Shown piece after piece: positions 20,576 to 29,164 of a DNA stretch of 38,380 nt (the stretch's first letter is position 1; each line of letters opens with the position of its first letter). The notes under the pieces are model-generated. The model saw nothing but the letters and a program-made list of their open reading frames with translations, did not search any database and was not told the DNA's origin. A program made the translations under genes and the position numbers. Origin of the DNA: a virus; the IMG/VR virus record IMGVR_UViG_3300042391_001057, positions 1 to 38,380 of that record; one strand, written 5' to 3'.

Positions 20576-20998
20576 TTACTTAATTTCGATACGTCGAGGT
20601 TTCAAAGCTTCTGGAACTAGACGTTGGATATCAATGTGTAGCATTCCGTCTGCTACTTTGGCGCCAACGACTTCCATGTACTCAGCTAGGGTAAACGTCT
20701 GTTCGAAATCTCTAGCGGCTAATCCACGGTGCAAATATTCAACTGCTGAATCGTTAGGACGATTCTTAATACCGCGAATTGTCAGCTGATCTTGATCTAC
20801 TTCTACCGTAACTTCGTCTTTAGTAAACCCTGCGACAGCAACTTCGATACCGTAACTATTGTCACTATATTTTACAATATTATGTGGAGGATAGTTACCA
20901 TTTTGATGATGCGGTGCTGTAAAGTAGCGATCAAACCCTACTAGGGCTCTACTTAGATTAGCCAATGCGGCTGTGTCGATTGTTCTTAATTGTGTCAT
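20576..20998 (-). CDS. Small heat-shock protein (Hsp20/IbpA family)
   Basis: 140 residues, the size of E. coli IbpA/IbpB. The start LVGFDRYF and the alpha-crystallin domain (about 35-125: IEVAVAGFTKDEVTVEV, LTIRGIKNR, YLHRGLAARDFEQTF) are clear, followed by a C-terminal tail with PEALKPRRIEIK. It prevents aggregation and hands clients to DnaK, encoded immediately upstream. It has a separate promoter and a stem-loop leader. Hsp20 genes are common in marine T4-like phages. Confidence 0.95.
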   Translation of the reverse strand: MTQLRTIDTAALANLSRALVGFDRYFTAPHHQNGNYPPHNIVKYSDNSYGIEVAVAGFTKDEVTVEVDQDQLTIRGIKNRPNDSAVEYLHRGLAARDFEQTFTLAEYMEVVGAKVADGMLHIDIQRLVPEALKPRRIEIK

Positions 20999-21008
20999 TA
21001 TATTTCTC

Positions 21009-21088
21009 CTTTAATTAAGCAAGAATTAAGTGAGGCCTCACCCGAGCGCCTCATTCTTAAGTATACATTATCTGTATGTGTGTGTCAA
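21009..21088 (-). promoter_or_regulatory. hsp20 promoter and structured leader
   Basis: TTGACA (21083-21088) overlaps the dnaK stop codon; a 17-bp spacer leads to TATACT (21060-21065). The leader forms a stem-loop (AAGAATGAGGC with GCCTCACTTAATTCTT, partly) and ends in TTCTTGCTTAATTAAAGGAG, almost the same as the dnaK leader. Confidence 0.8.
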
Positions 21089-22980
21089 GTCTTATCCTTA
21101 ACTTCTGTAAATTCAGCATCCACAATGCCGTCATCACTTGGTTTAGGTTGCGATGCTTCTTGTTCAGCTTTGGCTTTGGCTTCCATTACTGGCTGTGCTT
21201 TTTCAAACAATGATTGCATTGCCTTATGAATAGCTTCAGAGTCTTCACCTGCCTTGGCATCATCTACAGCTTTGATAGCATCTTCGATAGCTGTCTTCTG
21301 TTCATCAGTTAATGAACTTTCGACATCTTTCATATCAGTGTGCAGGTTGTGTACAGATGCTTCTGCCTGATTACGTGCTTCAATGAGAGTACGTTGCTTC
21401 TTGTCAGATTCAGCGTTAACTTCTGCTTCCTGAACCATGCGTTCAATCTCTTCCTTGGTAAGTCCACTATCAGATTTAATAGTAATCTTGTTTTCCTTAC
21501 CTGTGTTCTTGTCCTTGGCGCTAACGTGCATAATGCCGTTAGCATCAATATCAAGTGTAACTTCAATCTGTGGCTGGCCACGGCGTGCTGGAGCAATACC
21601 TTCTAGATTAAATTCACCAAGTGCTTTGTTATACTGAAACAGTTCACGCTCGCCTTGTGCTACCTTGATAGTAACAGCTGGCTGATTGTCATCCGCTGTA
21701 CTAAATGTTTGACTGGCTTTAGTTGGAATGGTTGTGTTCTTGTTAATCAACTTGGTAAACACGCCGCCCATTGTTTCAATACCAAGACTCAATGGTGTAA
21801 CGTCTAACAATAGAACGTCTGTACGATCGCCTGCCAATACACTACCTTGAATGGCAGCGCCTGCTGCAACTGCTTCGTCTGGGTTAACATCACGACGCGG
21901 TGCTTTGCCAAACAACTTCTCAACAGTTTCCTGTACCTTAGGCATACGTGTCATACCACCAACAAGGATAACCTCGTCAATGTCGCCGGCTGATACACCA
22001 GCATCTGCCATTGCTGTTTTGCATGGCTTAACACTACGCTCGATTAGTTCTTCTACTAGACTTTCTAGTTTGCTACGAGTCAACTTGACATTCAAATGCT
22101 TAGGTCCTGCAGCATCCGCAGTTACATAAGGCAAGTTAACATCTGTCTGAGCACTGCTAGACAGTTCAATCTTGGCCTTTTCTGCCGCTTCTTTCAAACG
22201 TTGTAATGCCAGTACATCATTCTTAAGGTCAATACCGTTGTCCTTCTTGAACTCATCAACTAGGAAGTCCATAATACGTTGGTCAAAGTCTTCACCACCT
22301 AGGAATGTGTCACCGTTGGTACTTAGAACTTCAATTTGCTTATCACCATCAACATCTGCGATCTCAATGATTGATACGTCGAATGTACCACCACCAAGGT
22401 CGTAAACAGCAATTTTCCTATCTTTTTTATCAGCTTTATCAACACCATAAGCAAGAGCTGCCGCAGTAGGCTCGTTAATAATACGGAGTACTTCCAAGCC
22501 TGCAATTTTTCCAGCATCCTTAGTCGCCTGTCTTTGGCTGTCGTTAAAGTACGCAGGAACTGTAATAACTGCTTGTGTAACTTCATGTCCTAGATAATCC
22601 TCGGCAGTCTTTTTCATCTTGCGAAGAACTTCTGCGCTAATTTGCGGAGGAGCCAACTTGTCCTCATTTACCTGTACCCATGCATCGCCATTGTCAGCTT
22701 TGACAATTTTGTAGGGCATTAAATTGATATCTTTCTGAACCGCTTGCTCGTCAAACTTACGTCCGATTAGTCGCTTGCTGGCATAGATAGTGTTTTTGGG
22801 GTTTGTTACTGCTTGACGCTTTGCTGAAGCGCCTACTAGAATTTCATTGTTAGCGTATGCTACGATACTAGGTGTAGTACGTGCGCCTTCGCTATTTTCA
22901 ATTACTTTTGTGACTCCGTTTTCAATAACGGCTACGCATGAATTTGTAGTACCTAAATCGATACCGATGACTTTGCTCAT
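21085..22980 (-). CDS. dnaK: DnaK (Hsp70) chaperone
   Basis: 631 residues, full bacterial DnaK length (~638). Nucleotide-binding motifs [26 protein letters not shown] and [11 protein letters not shown], linker [18 protein letters not shown], a substrate-binding domain and a C-terminal [12 protein letters not shown] tail are intact. It should be an active ATP-driven chaperone, with host DnaJ and GrpE since neither is seen here. Hsp20 follows; IscU with its LPPVK site lies 8 kb away. Shine-Dalgarno AAGGAG. High similarity to bacterial DnaK suggests acquisition from a host. Confidence 0.97.
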   Translation of the reverse strand: MSKVIGIDLGTTNSCVAVIENGVTKVIENSEGARTTPSIVAYANNEILVGASAKRQAVTNPKNTIYASKRLIGRKFDEQAVQKDINLMPYKIVKADNGDAWVQVNEDKLAPPQISAEVLRKMKKTAEDYLGHEVTQAVITVPAYFNDSQRQATKDAGKIAGLEVLRIINEPTAAALAYGVDKADKKDRKIAVYDLGGGTFDVSIIEIADVDGDKQIEVLSTNGDTFLGGEDFDQRIMDFLVDEFKKDNGIDLKNDVLALQRLKEAAEKAKIELSSSAQTDVNLPYVTADAAGPKHLNVKLTRSKLESLVEELIERSVKPCKTAMADAGVSAGDIDEVILVGGMTRMPKVQETVEKLFGKAPRRDVNPDEAVAAGAAIQGSVLAGDRTDVLLLDVTPLSLGIETMGGVFTKLINKNTTIPTKASQTFSTADDNQPAVTIKVAQGERELFQYNKALGEFNLEGIAPARRGQPQIEVTLDIDANGIMHVSAKDKNTGKENKITIKSDSGLTKEEIERMVQEAEVNAESDKKQRTLIEARNQAEASVHNLHTDMKDVESSLTDEQKTAIEDAIKAVDDAKAGEDSEAIHKAMQSLFEKAQPVMEAKAKAEQEASQPKPSDDGIVDAEFTEVKDKT

Positions 22981-23043
22981 AATTTTCTCCTTATATTAAG
23001 CAAGAACTTGTAGACCCTCGCGGCGTTCTACAAATTTATTTAT
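22981..23043 (-). promoter_or_regulatory. dnaK leader with hairpin and GATAAATA motif
   Basis: GATAAATA (23036-23043) is followed by a stem TTGTAGA/TCTACAA and then TTCTTGCTTAATATAAGGAG. The leader's 3' part repeats that of hsp20, which suggests shared control. Confidence 0.55.
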
Positions 23044-24119
23044 CTCAAGAAGACATCATTTATTTGTCTATTGACTCGAATAAATGTTGTACATTTTGAA
23101 AGTTGTTTTAAACTAGGTGCGCCCACGTAAGTACATGCACTACGCAATCCGCCTAGCATATCAAATACAGTTTTGTTAATATCTCCACGATATTGAACAC
23201 GCACTGTACGTCCCTCGCTGCTACGATAACTGGCTACGCCGCCGTGGTGTTTGTCCATGGCTGTATCAGAACTCATTCCGTAAAACTCTACAAATTTTCG
23301 GATCTCGTAATCTGGTGCATAGCTATTTTCTTGTCGTTTCGATAGCTCATGCATTTCTTCAACTACTTTTCCGCCACCTTGGGTATGTCCAGCCAACATT
23401 CCTCCCAACATAACAAAGTCGGCGCCAGCCCCAAAAGCCTTAGCAATATCACCTGGGCAAGCGCAACCTCCATCAGCAATGATATGCCCACCAAGGCCGT
23501 GAGCGGCGTCAGCGCACTCGATAATGGCACTAAGTTGAGGATAACCCACGCCTGTTTGAATCCTAGTAGTACAGACACTACCAGGGCCGATGCCCACTTT
23601 AACGATATCAGCGCCACGTAAAATTAACTCCTGTGTCATGTCTGCAGTAACCACGTTACCTGCAATAATAGTATGTGTGGGATATTTTTCCCGAACCTTT
23701 GCTACATAATCACCAAATCTTTCACTGTAGCCGTTGGCTACGTCAATGCAAATAAAGTGAATCTCTGGATAACTATTTAAAATTAATTCAAGTTGTAAGA
23801 AGTCTCGGTCACCTGTGCCTGTACTAACGGCCAAGTAATTACCTCCAATCTTTCCTACAGTATCACCAAGGTCGCTTTCATTGTAGCTTTTAACTAGACA
23901 GGTAAACATTCGATGTTTGTAAAGTTCTTCGGCTATTTCTAGTGTGCCTACTCCATCCATGTTAGACGCCATAATTGGAACGCCAGTCCATTCCCACCCG
24001 CTGTGCTTAAATTTGTAAGTGCGAGATAGGTCTACTTCTTTACGACTACTAAGAGTACTGCGCTTGGGACGAATTAGTACATCTTTAAAATCTAATTTAA
24101 TGTCGTCTTCAATTCTCAT
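23040..24119 (-). CDS. guaC: GMP reductase
   Basis: 359 residues (E. coli GuaC 347). The catalytic Cys is in [11 protein letters not shown] about residue 182; [11 protein letters not shown] and VMLGGMLAG are phosphate-binding loops of the IMPDH/GMPR family. The absence of CBS domains, and the GMPR-like [11 protein letters not shown], favour GMP reductase over IMP dehydrogenase. It converts GMP to IMP using NADPH, which would let the phage recycle host RNA guanine nucleotides into the purine pool. It overlaps the exonuclease gene by 4 nt. Confidence 0.93.
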   Translation of the reverse strand: MRIEDDIKLDFKDVLIRPKRSTLSSRKEVDLSRTYKFKHSGWEWTGVPIMASNMDGVGTLEIAEELYKHRMFTCLVKSYNESDLGDTVGKIGGNYLAVSTGTGDRDFLQLELILNSYPEIHFICIDVANGYSERFGDYVAKVREKYPTHTIIAGNVVTADMTQELILRGADIVKVGIGPGSVCTTRIQTGVGYPQLSAIIECADAAHGLGGHIIADGGCACPGDIAKAFGAGADFVMLGGMLAGHTQGGGKVVEEMHELSKRQENSYAPDYEIRKFVEFYGMSSDTAMDKHHGGVASYRSSEGRTVRVQYRGDINKTVFDMLGGLRSACTYVGAPSLKQLSKCTTFIRVNRQINDVFLR

Positions 24120-24703
24120 TTTTTTCCTGCTAATGGACTAAACAATTTTCCATCAATACCACTACTGGCCATGCGTAATGTTTTATATACATTTTGCACA
24201 CCCACAGCTTGATTCCAAGCATCTTCAAGCGCATGATGTTTCAGTACTGGGGGTCTGTTTGGATTAATACCGATATCGAAAAGTGTCCGTGTACAACGTA
24301 CTTCCCAGAAGGCCCACGGTACTGCTTTTTGTATTTTTTTGAATATGTGTTCACAGATGACTACGTCAAATGCGGCACCATGCGACCAAACTCGTTTAGC
24401 TCCCCAACAAAATTTATATAGTTGATGCATAGCATCTACAATATCGATTCTGTTTTCGGGATTAAATGCTTCGTCTTGAGCAGCTTGCTCTTGTTGAGCC
24501 CACCAAGCAACGGTGTCATCGTTAACCACTAGTCCTAATCTGTCGCAACTGTCAAGGTCGACTCTTACATAAAACTTTTGACAACTTGGTTCGTTAACAT
24601 CATCTCCGAACGGATCAAATCTTACAGCACCAATTGTCAAAATAGTAGCATCTGGGCTAGTTGCTAATGTTTCTAAGTCAATCATAATATCTGTTAAGGC
24701 CAT
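24116..24703 (-). CDS. dexA: DexA-like 3'-5' exonuclease
   Basis: 195 residues. DEDD-family motifs are in order: DLETLA (ExoI) near the N-terminus, [10 protein letters not shown] (ExoII) about residue 108 and [10 protein letters not shown] (ExoIII) about 155, giving the HxxxD form. The length and motifs resemble T4 DexA and the Rv2179c-type exonucleases (T4 DexA 227 aa). It could degrade host DNA or RNA for nucleotide reuse, in keeping with guaC downstream and the ribonucleotide reductase genes. Its own promoter lies at 24732-24760. Confidence 0.82.
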   Translation of the reverse strand: MALTDIMIDLETLATSPDATILTIGAVRFDPFGDDVNEPSCQKFYVRVDLDSCDRLGLVVNDDTVAWWAQQEQAAQDEAFNPENRIDIVDAMHQLYKFCWGAKRVWSHGAAFDVVICEHIFKKIQKAVPWAFWEVRCTRTLFDIGINPNRPPVLKHHALEDAWNQAVGVQNVYKTLRMASSGIDGKLFSPLAGKK

Positions 24704-24731
24704 ATAAACTCTTTCTTTATTGTGAGCTTAC

Positions 24732-24760
24732 AGTATAACAGATTTAAATTACAATGTCAA
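24732..24760 (-). promoter_or_regulatory. Sigma-70 promoter of dexA-guaC
   Basis: TTGACA (24755-24760) overlaps the last codons of rpsU; a 17-bp spacer leads to TATACT (24732-24737). Confidence 0.8.
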
Positions 24761-24999
24761 TACATTTTTTTAGGTAATTGCTGATCTCGGACTTTCTTTG
24801 CCCAACGAGATACCGCAGCCGCTTTTTTGCGCTTTCGTGCGGTAGTTGGCTTTTCGTAGAATTCTTTCTTTTGGAGATCTTTTAGTTTGCCACTGTCTTC
24901 AACTTTGTTTTTAAATTTACGCAATGCTCGATTTACATCGTCACCGTCTCGTAAATACACTGTTGGGCCATTACATTTTACCACGTTACTTTCCTTCAT
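24757..24999 (-). CDS. rpsU: Ribosomal protein S21 homologue
   Basis: 80 residues, near the 71 of E. coli S21. VYLRDGDDVNRALRKFKNKV aligns with the S21 core, followed by a very basic segment (KPTTARKRKKAAAVSRWAKK). S21 sits near the anti-Shine-Dalgarno end of 16S rRNA and is the ribosomal protein most often found in phages. A phage version may favour phage mRNA initiation. It overlaps the preceding ORF by 14 nt. Confidence 0.92.
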   Translation of the reverse strand: MKESNVVKCNGPTVYLRDGDDVNRALRKFKNKVEDSGKLKDLQKKEFYEKPTTARKRKKAAAVSRWAKKVRDQQLPKKMY

Positions 25000-25408
25000 T
25001 GTCTTCCTCTTCTGAGTCGTCGTCTTCTTCGGATTTTATTGCTTCTAAAATCCAATCTAAATTGTAAATTCGATTCCTACTAATCAAATTCCACGGAGTA
25101 ATCTCATCCGATGTCATATAATAACATTTAGGATGGACTAATAAAAAACTTATAAAGTTTTTAGTTATTGTGTCACAGTTATCAATATCCAATATGATAA
25201 AATCCACTTGTTGTGATACATTGAGCATCCACGCAACATCTGCTTCATCTGTGTCATACACATATACATTTATGTCGTCTTCGCTAGCACTGAGCAAAGT
25301 TTGAAATTGCATTTTCAATTTAGTGCTGGGTTTGACTAACAAATAGCCCGGGTTAAGATTAAACAAATTATCCGGGGGTGTTATTAGATTGATTTTTCCT
25401 AAGTTCAT
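24986..25408 (-). CDS. Unknown 140-aa protein with acidic tail
   Basis: ATG at 25408 is preferred because AAGGA precedes it. The protein begins MNLGKINLITPPDNLFNLNP and ends in a run of acidic residues (EEDDDSEEEDNEGK). The middle (QVDFIILDIDNCDTITKNFI) looks like a receiver- or Rossmann-like beta-alpha fold. No family recognised. It overlaps both neighbours. Confidence 0.65.
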   Translation of the reverse strand: MNLGKINLITPPDNLFNLNPGYLLVKPSTKLKMQFQTLLSASEDDINVYVYDTDEADVAWMLNVSQQVDFIILDIDNCDTITKNFISFLLVHPKCYYMTSDEITPWNLISRNRIYNLDWILEAIKSEEDDDSEEEDNEGK

Positions 25409-25577
25409 AGATCCTTCTTGCAAAATATTCTATTGTTTCTTCATCGTACCCGTAAAATCGAGCACCGTTTGCTTTACAGTCTTCTACAAAGTTATATAAC
25501 TCTGGTTCTGCTTCTTTATCGATTAAAATACTAGTAAACTGGTCTTTAGAGTACTCTACATACAACTGATCCTTCAA
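25368..25577 (-). CDS. Small acidic protein, start unclear (TTG or made by -1 frameshift)
   Basis: From a TTG at 25577 the frame gives 69 residues (KDQLYVEYSKDQFTSILIDK..., then RFYGYDEETIEYFARRIYEL). That TTG has no Shine-Dalgarno. The frame stays open upstream, without ATG or GTG start, through a plausible sequence (TLWSRIQIRPKLK) back to a run of nine A inside the end of the 403-aa membrane protein, where it is the -1 frame. So the product may be a frameshift extension of that protein. No family recognised. Confidence 0.6.
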   Translation of the reverse strand: MKDQLYVEYSKDQFTSILIDKEAEPELYNFVEDCKANGARFYGYDEETIEYFARRIYELRKNQSNNTPG

Positions 25578-25651
25578 TTTTAGTTTAGGGCGAATCTGGA
25601 TTCGAGACCATAGTGTTTCGTCACCTTGTTCTTCGTTTTGAACATAGGTTT

Positions 25652-26863
25652 TTAATCCTTGGTCTTGACTATCTGACTGTCCCCTTGTTTGATCATGTAA
25701 CTCTTTTTTTTTGACTCTTCGTCTAATTCGGGTAAAATTTGAAATGTTGGCTCGTTAGCTTTTACTTCAGTTGTGTCCACTGTTACCTTTGCTTGCTGCA
25801 TTTCTTCTTCGAGTTGTTTATTAGCAACTTCAATAGAAGAGTAGTCTTGTTCAACTGGATACTGTTGTATGTCAGTCTGTTGGATGTCTTTGTATTCTGC
25901 TAAGAATTTAAATTCTTCATCAGTCGGCTTAACAGGCTCTGGCGTTACTGTTTTACTTGGAAACGGCCATAAGGCACTTGCGGGCGCATAGAAAGGCTCA
26001 ACTTTAACGGACTGTTTAATTTGATCTAATTGCTCTTCAGTTAGTGGACCTTCATCGGGTTCGTAACTAGGTTCCGGTACAGACGCAATAACTGGTACTA
26101 TTTTTGATTCACGACGCCAGCCAAAAGACATTTGGGCCGCTAATAGCATAATAACCGCCAACGGATCAAATACTGATACAATGATAATAATTACCCAGGT
26201 TACGGCTTTTTCTAATAGATTGGCATCTGGGTTATCACCGTAGACAAATGCTGCAATATATTTGATTGGACCTACCTCTGCTTCAACTTTACGTATTTCT
26301 GCTCGAATGGGTGCCGCTTGATCATTTAACTCAGCAATGAGTTTTTGATTAGCTTCGATATTTTTACCTAATGCAACACGATCTCGCTGTTGATTTCTTC
26401 GTATGGTGTTGGCATTGGTTGCGCCACGCTCGTCTTTGCTACGGGCCATGACCTGATCAACAGCTTCATCCATTTGTTTTAGTTGTTTACGATCAGCATC
26501 GATATTCTCTTTTGCTGTTTGAATTTTTTGATCGTATATTGCTAACTTACTTTGGACATCGCCTGATACTAGGCTTTGATCCGAGTGCGCTTTTGATAAG
26601 AAACCAAAGATGCCCATGCTGGTGATAATCATAAGAACTACAACCGCGGTGGTCATGTAGGTCTTCATTAACATCGGAACTCGTTCCCAGTTGGCTTTGA
26701 GCCAAGAGGCACAGACTAGTTTACCAACCTCTAAAGTAGTTCCCATAATAATAATTGGGATCAATGCTGCAGAGAAGATAGCAGCCAAACCTACTACGGA
26801 GTAGTAGATTGCAACTGCTGAAATTGTTAAACCGGTGAGAAGTAACAGCCAGGCAAGTATCAT
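25652..26863 (-). CDS. Polytopic membrane protein with periplasmic/cytoplasmic coiled coil
   Basis: 403 residues. About three N-terminal membrane segments (4-24, 28-50, 70-92), then a coiled coil about 105-205 (KIQTAKENIDADRKQLKQMD), a further hydrophobic segment about 222-248 (AVTWVIIIIVSVFDPLAVIM), and a Pro/Glu-rich C-tail. Similar proteins occur in marine T4-like phages without known function. Near the end, TCA followed by A-runs (nine A in total) is a potential -1 slippery site. Confidence 0.75.
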   Translation of the reverse strand: MILAWLLLLTGLTISAVAIYYSVVGLAAIFSAALIPIIIMGTTLEVGKLVCASWLKANWERVPMLMKTYMTTAVVVLMIITSMGIFGFLSKAHSDQSLVSGDVQSKLAIYDQKIQTAKENIDADRKQLKQMDEAVDQVMARSKDERGATNANTIRRNQQRDRVALGKNIEANQKLIAELNDQAAPIRAEIRKVEAEVGPIKYIAAFVYGDNPDANLLEKAVTWVIIIIVSVFDPLAVIMLLAAQMSFGWRRESKIVPVIASVPEPSYEPDEGPLTEEQLDQIKQSVKVEPFYAPASALWPFPSKTVTPEPVKPTDEEFKFLAEYKDIQQTDIQQYPVEQDYSSIEVANKQLEEEMQQAKVTVDTTEVKANEPTFQILPELDEESKKKSYMIKQGDSQIVKTKD

Positions 26864-26872
26864 TAGATGCGC

Positions 26873-27460
26873 TTAATCAAAAAGAGTTGACTCGTCAATG
26901 AGTGTAACAGCTACAGTTCCGTAAGTTTGACTTGCAGTTGCACCAGTATGGGTAACAGTGATAGATTCTTGATTACCTTCTGACGATGCTGGATCTAATA
27001 CACGCATTGAAACAGTAGTGCTAGCTCTAATTGCTTTGGCAATTTCATTCTTAAGAACAAGTGCTCGTGTAGTCAATGCTGTTGCTCCATCGATAGCTGT
27101 ACCAGTTACTTGAATAAAGTCTGGACGTTCGATTAACAAGGTAAATGCCAAGCTAGTTGCTTGAGCATCACCGTTAGCTTCAGTAATAGTAATATCACGG
27201 ATCTGCATGTCCGTTAGCCCAGTTACCTGGTTAACAATGTTTTGGAAACGTAGATTGCCACGGGCACGATTCTGTGCAAGTGCTAGGGTAGTTGGTAGAT
27301 TTGCTGTTGTAAAAGCGTCCCATGCTGTAGGGGTAACGCCGCCACGATCTGTAGCGGTTCCGCCTGTAGTTGGGTAATATGTAGTGTTAGTCATAGTAAT
27401 CACTACTCTGTGCATTTCAGATTGGATCTGATTTGCGTCGTTTTGAAATCCTGATGGCAT
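26873..27460 (-). CDS. Probable virion or structural protein, 195 aa
   Basis: Rich in Thr, Ala and Gly, without cysteine, signal peptide or membrane segment. Beta-rich segments such as VTVTHTG-like ESITVTHTGATASQTYG near the C-terminus suggest a tail or capsid decoration protein, but I do not recognise the family. It has a good AAGGAG, preceded ten nt upstream by GATAAATA (27484-27491), the putative late-promoter motif. That context supports a late structural gene. Confidence 0.6.
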   Translation of the reverse strand: MPSGFQNDANQIQSEMHRVVITMTNTTYYPTTGGTATDRGGVTPTAWDAFTTANLPTTLALAQNRARGNLRFQNIVNQVTGLTDMQIRDITITEANGDAQATSLAFTLLIERPDFIQVTGTAIDGATALTTRALVLKNEIAKAIRASTTVSMRVLDPASSEGNQESITVTHTGATASQTYGTVAVTLIDESTLFD

Positions 27461-27479
27461 TTGGATGCTCCTTAATTAT

Positions 27480-27938
27480 TTAATATTTATCTACAAAAGT
27501 CCAAGTCTTGTGATTACTGTCCAAACATGCCGAATCTGTATAGGTTTTAAAGTTATTTTTAACCCTAACATAGCTGTAAATTCTACAACATGTACCGGTT
27601 GTAGTAGCATATCGAACCGCAAGGGTTACTTTTCCCTCAGAATCTGTTGATTCGTTATTCCAAACCGCTGTTTCGCCCGGATCAATGTTATTAAGTGCAA
27701 ATAAAACTACCCTTTGATGTTTAACAGCATCTTCTTTACTAAGGCTTGCACTAAACCATTTACTGATGTTATACAGTATGCCTGCACTGGTACGATTATC
27801 AGCCCAGTTATCAAACGCTGGACTTTGATAACTTTGGGCAACACTAGCTGTACTAAAAAGTATACTACTGAGTAGCAGGAACTTCCCAAATCCCGTCCGG
27901 CCTGCGGCACGATACAAAATTGGTTTCAACATAGCCAT
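27480..27938 (-). CDS. Exported protein with surface-antigen-like C-terminus
   Basis: 152 residues. A positively charged N-tail precedes a signal-like segment (FLLLSSILFSTASVAQS). The C-terminal half, GTCCRIYSYVRVKNN and YTDSACLDSNHKTWTFV, has the paired-cysteine and Trp pattern of 17-kDa-surface-antigen-like domains. The start overlaps the upstream lipoprotein gene by 74 nt, unusually long, so an internal start is possible. Function unknown. Confidence 0.6.
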   Translation of the reverse strand: MAMLKPILYRAAGRTGFGKFLLLSSILFSTASVAQSYQSPAFDNWADNRTSAGILYNISKWFSASLSKEDAVKHQRVVLFALNNIDPGETAVWNNESTDSEGKVTLAVRYATTTGTCCRIYSYVRVKNNFKTYTDSACLDSNHKTWTFVDKY

Positions 27939-28176
27939 TTCCTTTTCTTACGTACTGTTTAGACCAACCGCATTGTGGACTAAGTCCAACTTTTGCTGGT
28001 AGGTATCGGGTTGTAGGATCATCTGAACAGGAAACTTGGACCTTACTAGATACAGTTTCTCCGTTAGTCAACTCTACATTTTTTGTAGTAAAACAATATT
28101 GACCAGTCGGTTTAGGAGGAGCAGAACTACAGCCCACTAAACCAACTAAGCCCAATACAATTAAGTAAGTCTTCAT
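27865..28176 (-). CDS. Small lipoprotein
   Basis: 103 residues. Signal with lipobox GLVGC (Cys about 16) and a mature part with four further cysteines; the end NFVSCRRPDGIWEV again resembles the CR-PDG-W signature of 17-kDa surface antigens. It probably sits in the inner leaflet of the outer membrane. It follows the LPP20-like lipoprotein with a 4-nt overlap. Phage-encoded lipoproteins often serve superinfection exclusion; that role is only a possibility here. Confidence 0.75.
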   Translation of the reverse strand: MKTYLIVLGLVGLVGCSSAPPKPTGQYCFTTKNVELTNGETVSSKVQVSCSDDPTTRYLPAKVGLSPQCGWSKQYVRKGNGYVETNFVSCRRPDGIWEVPATQ

Positions 28177-28646
28177 TGTTTTGATTGCGCTTCGGCCATT
28201 AACTGATCAAACGTGCTCTTCTTCATCTCAAGGCGAACATAAGTGTAATGACGCCCAGCCATGGTAAAGTGGCCTTTTTCGCTCTTTACGTGTCTACGGA
28301 TGGCAGTGTTGCTAACTTTGTAACTGATCATAGTACGAGTAGTTTTCTTGTCGTCTTTGATATCAATTACGGTTTCACTGTTAACAGTACCGTTGATGCG
28401 TTTGGCAAAGTTATTCATAGCGATAGCATCCATTTGCTCTTCGGCGGCTTGTGCGTATACGCTTTCGCCAGCACCGCAGGCATAGACCATATCTTCTCTC
28501 CACCAGAACCAGCCCTTAACACCTTCTTGGGCACAGTCTTTGTACCAAGTAGGTTGTGCATAAGTTTTGCGTTCTTGGATAGTGCTCATGCCTGAACAGG
28601 CAGTAAGAGCTATGATTGCTGGAATTAACAATAATGTCTTTTTCAT
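28173..28646 (-). CDS. LPP20-like lipoprotein
   Basis: 157 residues. Lipobox LTAC (Cys about 17), then ACGAGESVYAQAAEEQMDAIAMN, which is typical of the LPP20/LppC-like lipoprotein family (an ACG.G.... helix with repeated Ala), and a C-terminal beta-rich region ending KKSTFDQLMAEAQSKQ. Acts at the cell envelope by family. Overlaps the next and previous genes by 4 nt. Confidence 0.7.
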   Translation of the reverse strand: MKKTLLLIPAIIALTACSGMSTIQERKTYAQPTWYKDCAQEGVKGWFWWREDMVYACGAGESVYAQAAEEQMDAIAMNNFAKRINGTVNSETVIDIKDDKKTTRTMISYKVSNTAIRRHVKSEKGHFTMAGRHYTYVRLEMKKSTFDQLMAEAQSKQ

Positions 28647-28771
28647 TTTGCCATCTCCTGTGATTGAGTTTTAACCGTTTCAACGCCTTTGTCTAGCATA
28701 CGTGCTACACCGGTAAATCCTACTGTAAAGAAAATACCGCCTGCAATGAATACAACAAGATACTTAATCAT
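28643..28771 (-). CDS. 42-aa membrane protein
   Basis: ATG at 28771 with AAGG upstream gives IKYLVVFIAGGIFFTVGFTGV as a single membrane helix and a polar tail (LDKGVETVKTQSQEMAK). The longer frame lacks a ribosome site and crosses the terminator. It begins the transcript from the promoter at 28821-28849. Confidence 0.7.
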   Translation of the reverse strand: MIKYLVVFIAGGIFFTVGFTGVARMLDKGVETVKTQSQEMAK

Positions 28772-28799
28772 AATGAGCCTTCTTTCTGTGTGTGTTAAT

Positions 28800-28849
28800 A
28801 AAAAAACCTCTACAGTACATAGTATACTATAGAGGCTTGGGTATGTCAA
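28800..28849 (-). promoter_or_regulatory. Overlapping terminator and sigma-70 promoter
   Basis: Terminator: 11-bp stem (28807-28817 with 28825-28835) and a run of seven T on minus. Promoter: TTGACA (28844-28849), 17-bp spacer, TATACT (28821-28826), inside the terminator stem. RNA reading through from 28859-29164 forms the whole hairpin; RNA starting at this promoter lacks the 5' arm and escapes. Confidence 0.75.
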
Positions 28850-28858
28850 CTCGTTTGG

Positions 28859-29164
28859 TTATTTAAAGAATATCAAAACCATTAAGGTGCTTTGGATAAT
28901 AAATCCAAGTCCGATCGTGATAACATTGAGCATATCCTTTTGAACAGCTGCTTTGGCAAACAATAAAGTTAGGCCTGCCCAAATCAAAAGAACAATGTCA
29001 GCTGTAGGCATCTTATCAGTTAGTCCAGCCATAACGGCTAGTAAACTAGGAATAGTTGCAGCATGAATAACAATTACGGCTAACCATCCCAACGTTTCTG
29101 CACTAATATGAGCAAACTTTTCTTTGACGAAATTGCTTACATTTTGAATATCAAAGTCTTTCAT
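28859..29164 (-). CDS. Membrane protein next to the cell-wall hydrolase
   Basis: 101 residues with about three membrane helices (LGWLAVIVIHAATIPSLLAV, TADIVLLIWAGLTLLFA, MLNVITIGLGFIIQSTLMVL). Overlaps the hydrolase gene by 4 nt. The pairing suggests a holin for the lysis cassette, but neither sequence nor topology proves this. Confidence 0.6.
   Translation of the reverse strand: MKDFDIQNVSNFVKEKFAHISAETLGWLAVIVIHAATIPSLLAVMAGLTDKMPTADIVLLIWAGLTLLFAKAAVQKDMLNVITIGLGFIIQSTLMVLIFFK

Noticed and set aside
21330-22586. Several ORFs overlapping dnaK on both strands
   Set aside because: They are products of the codon bias of the dnaK gene.
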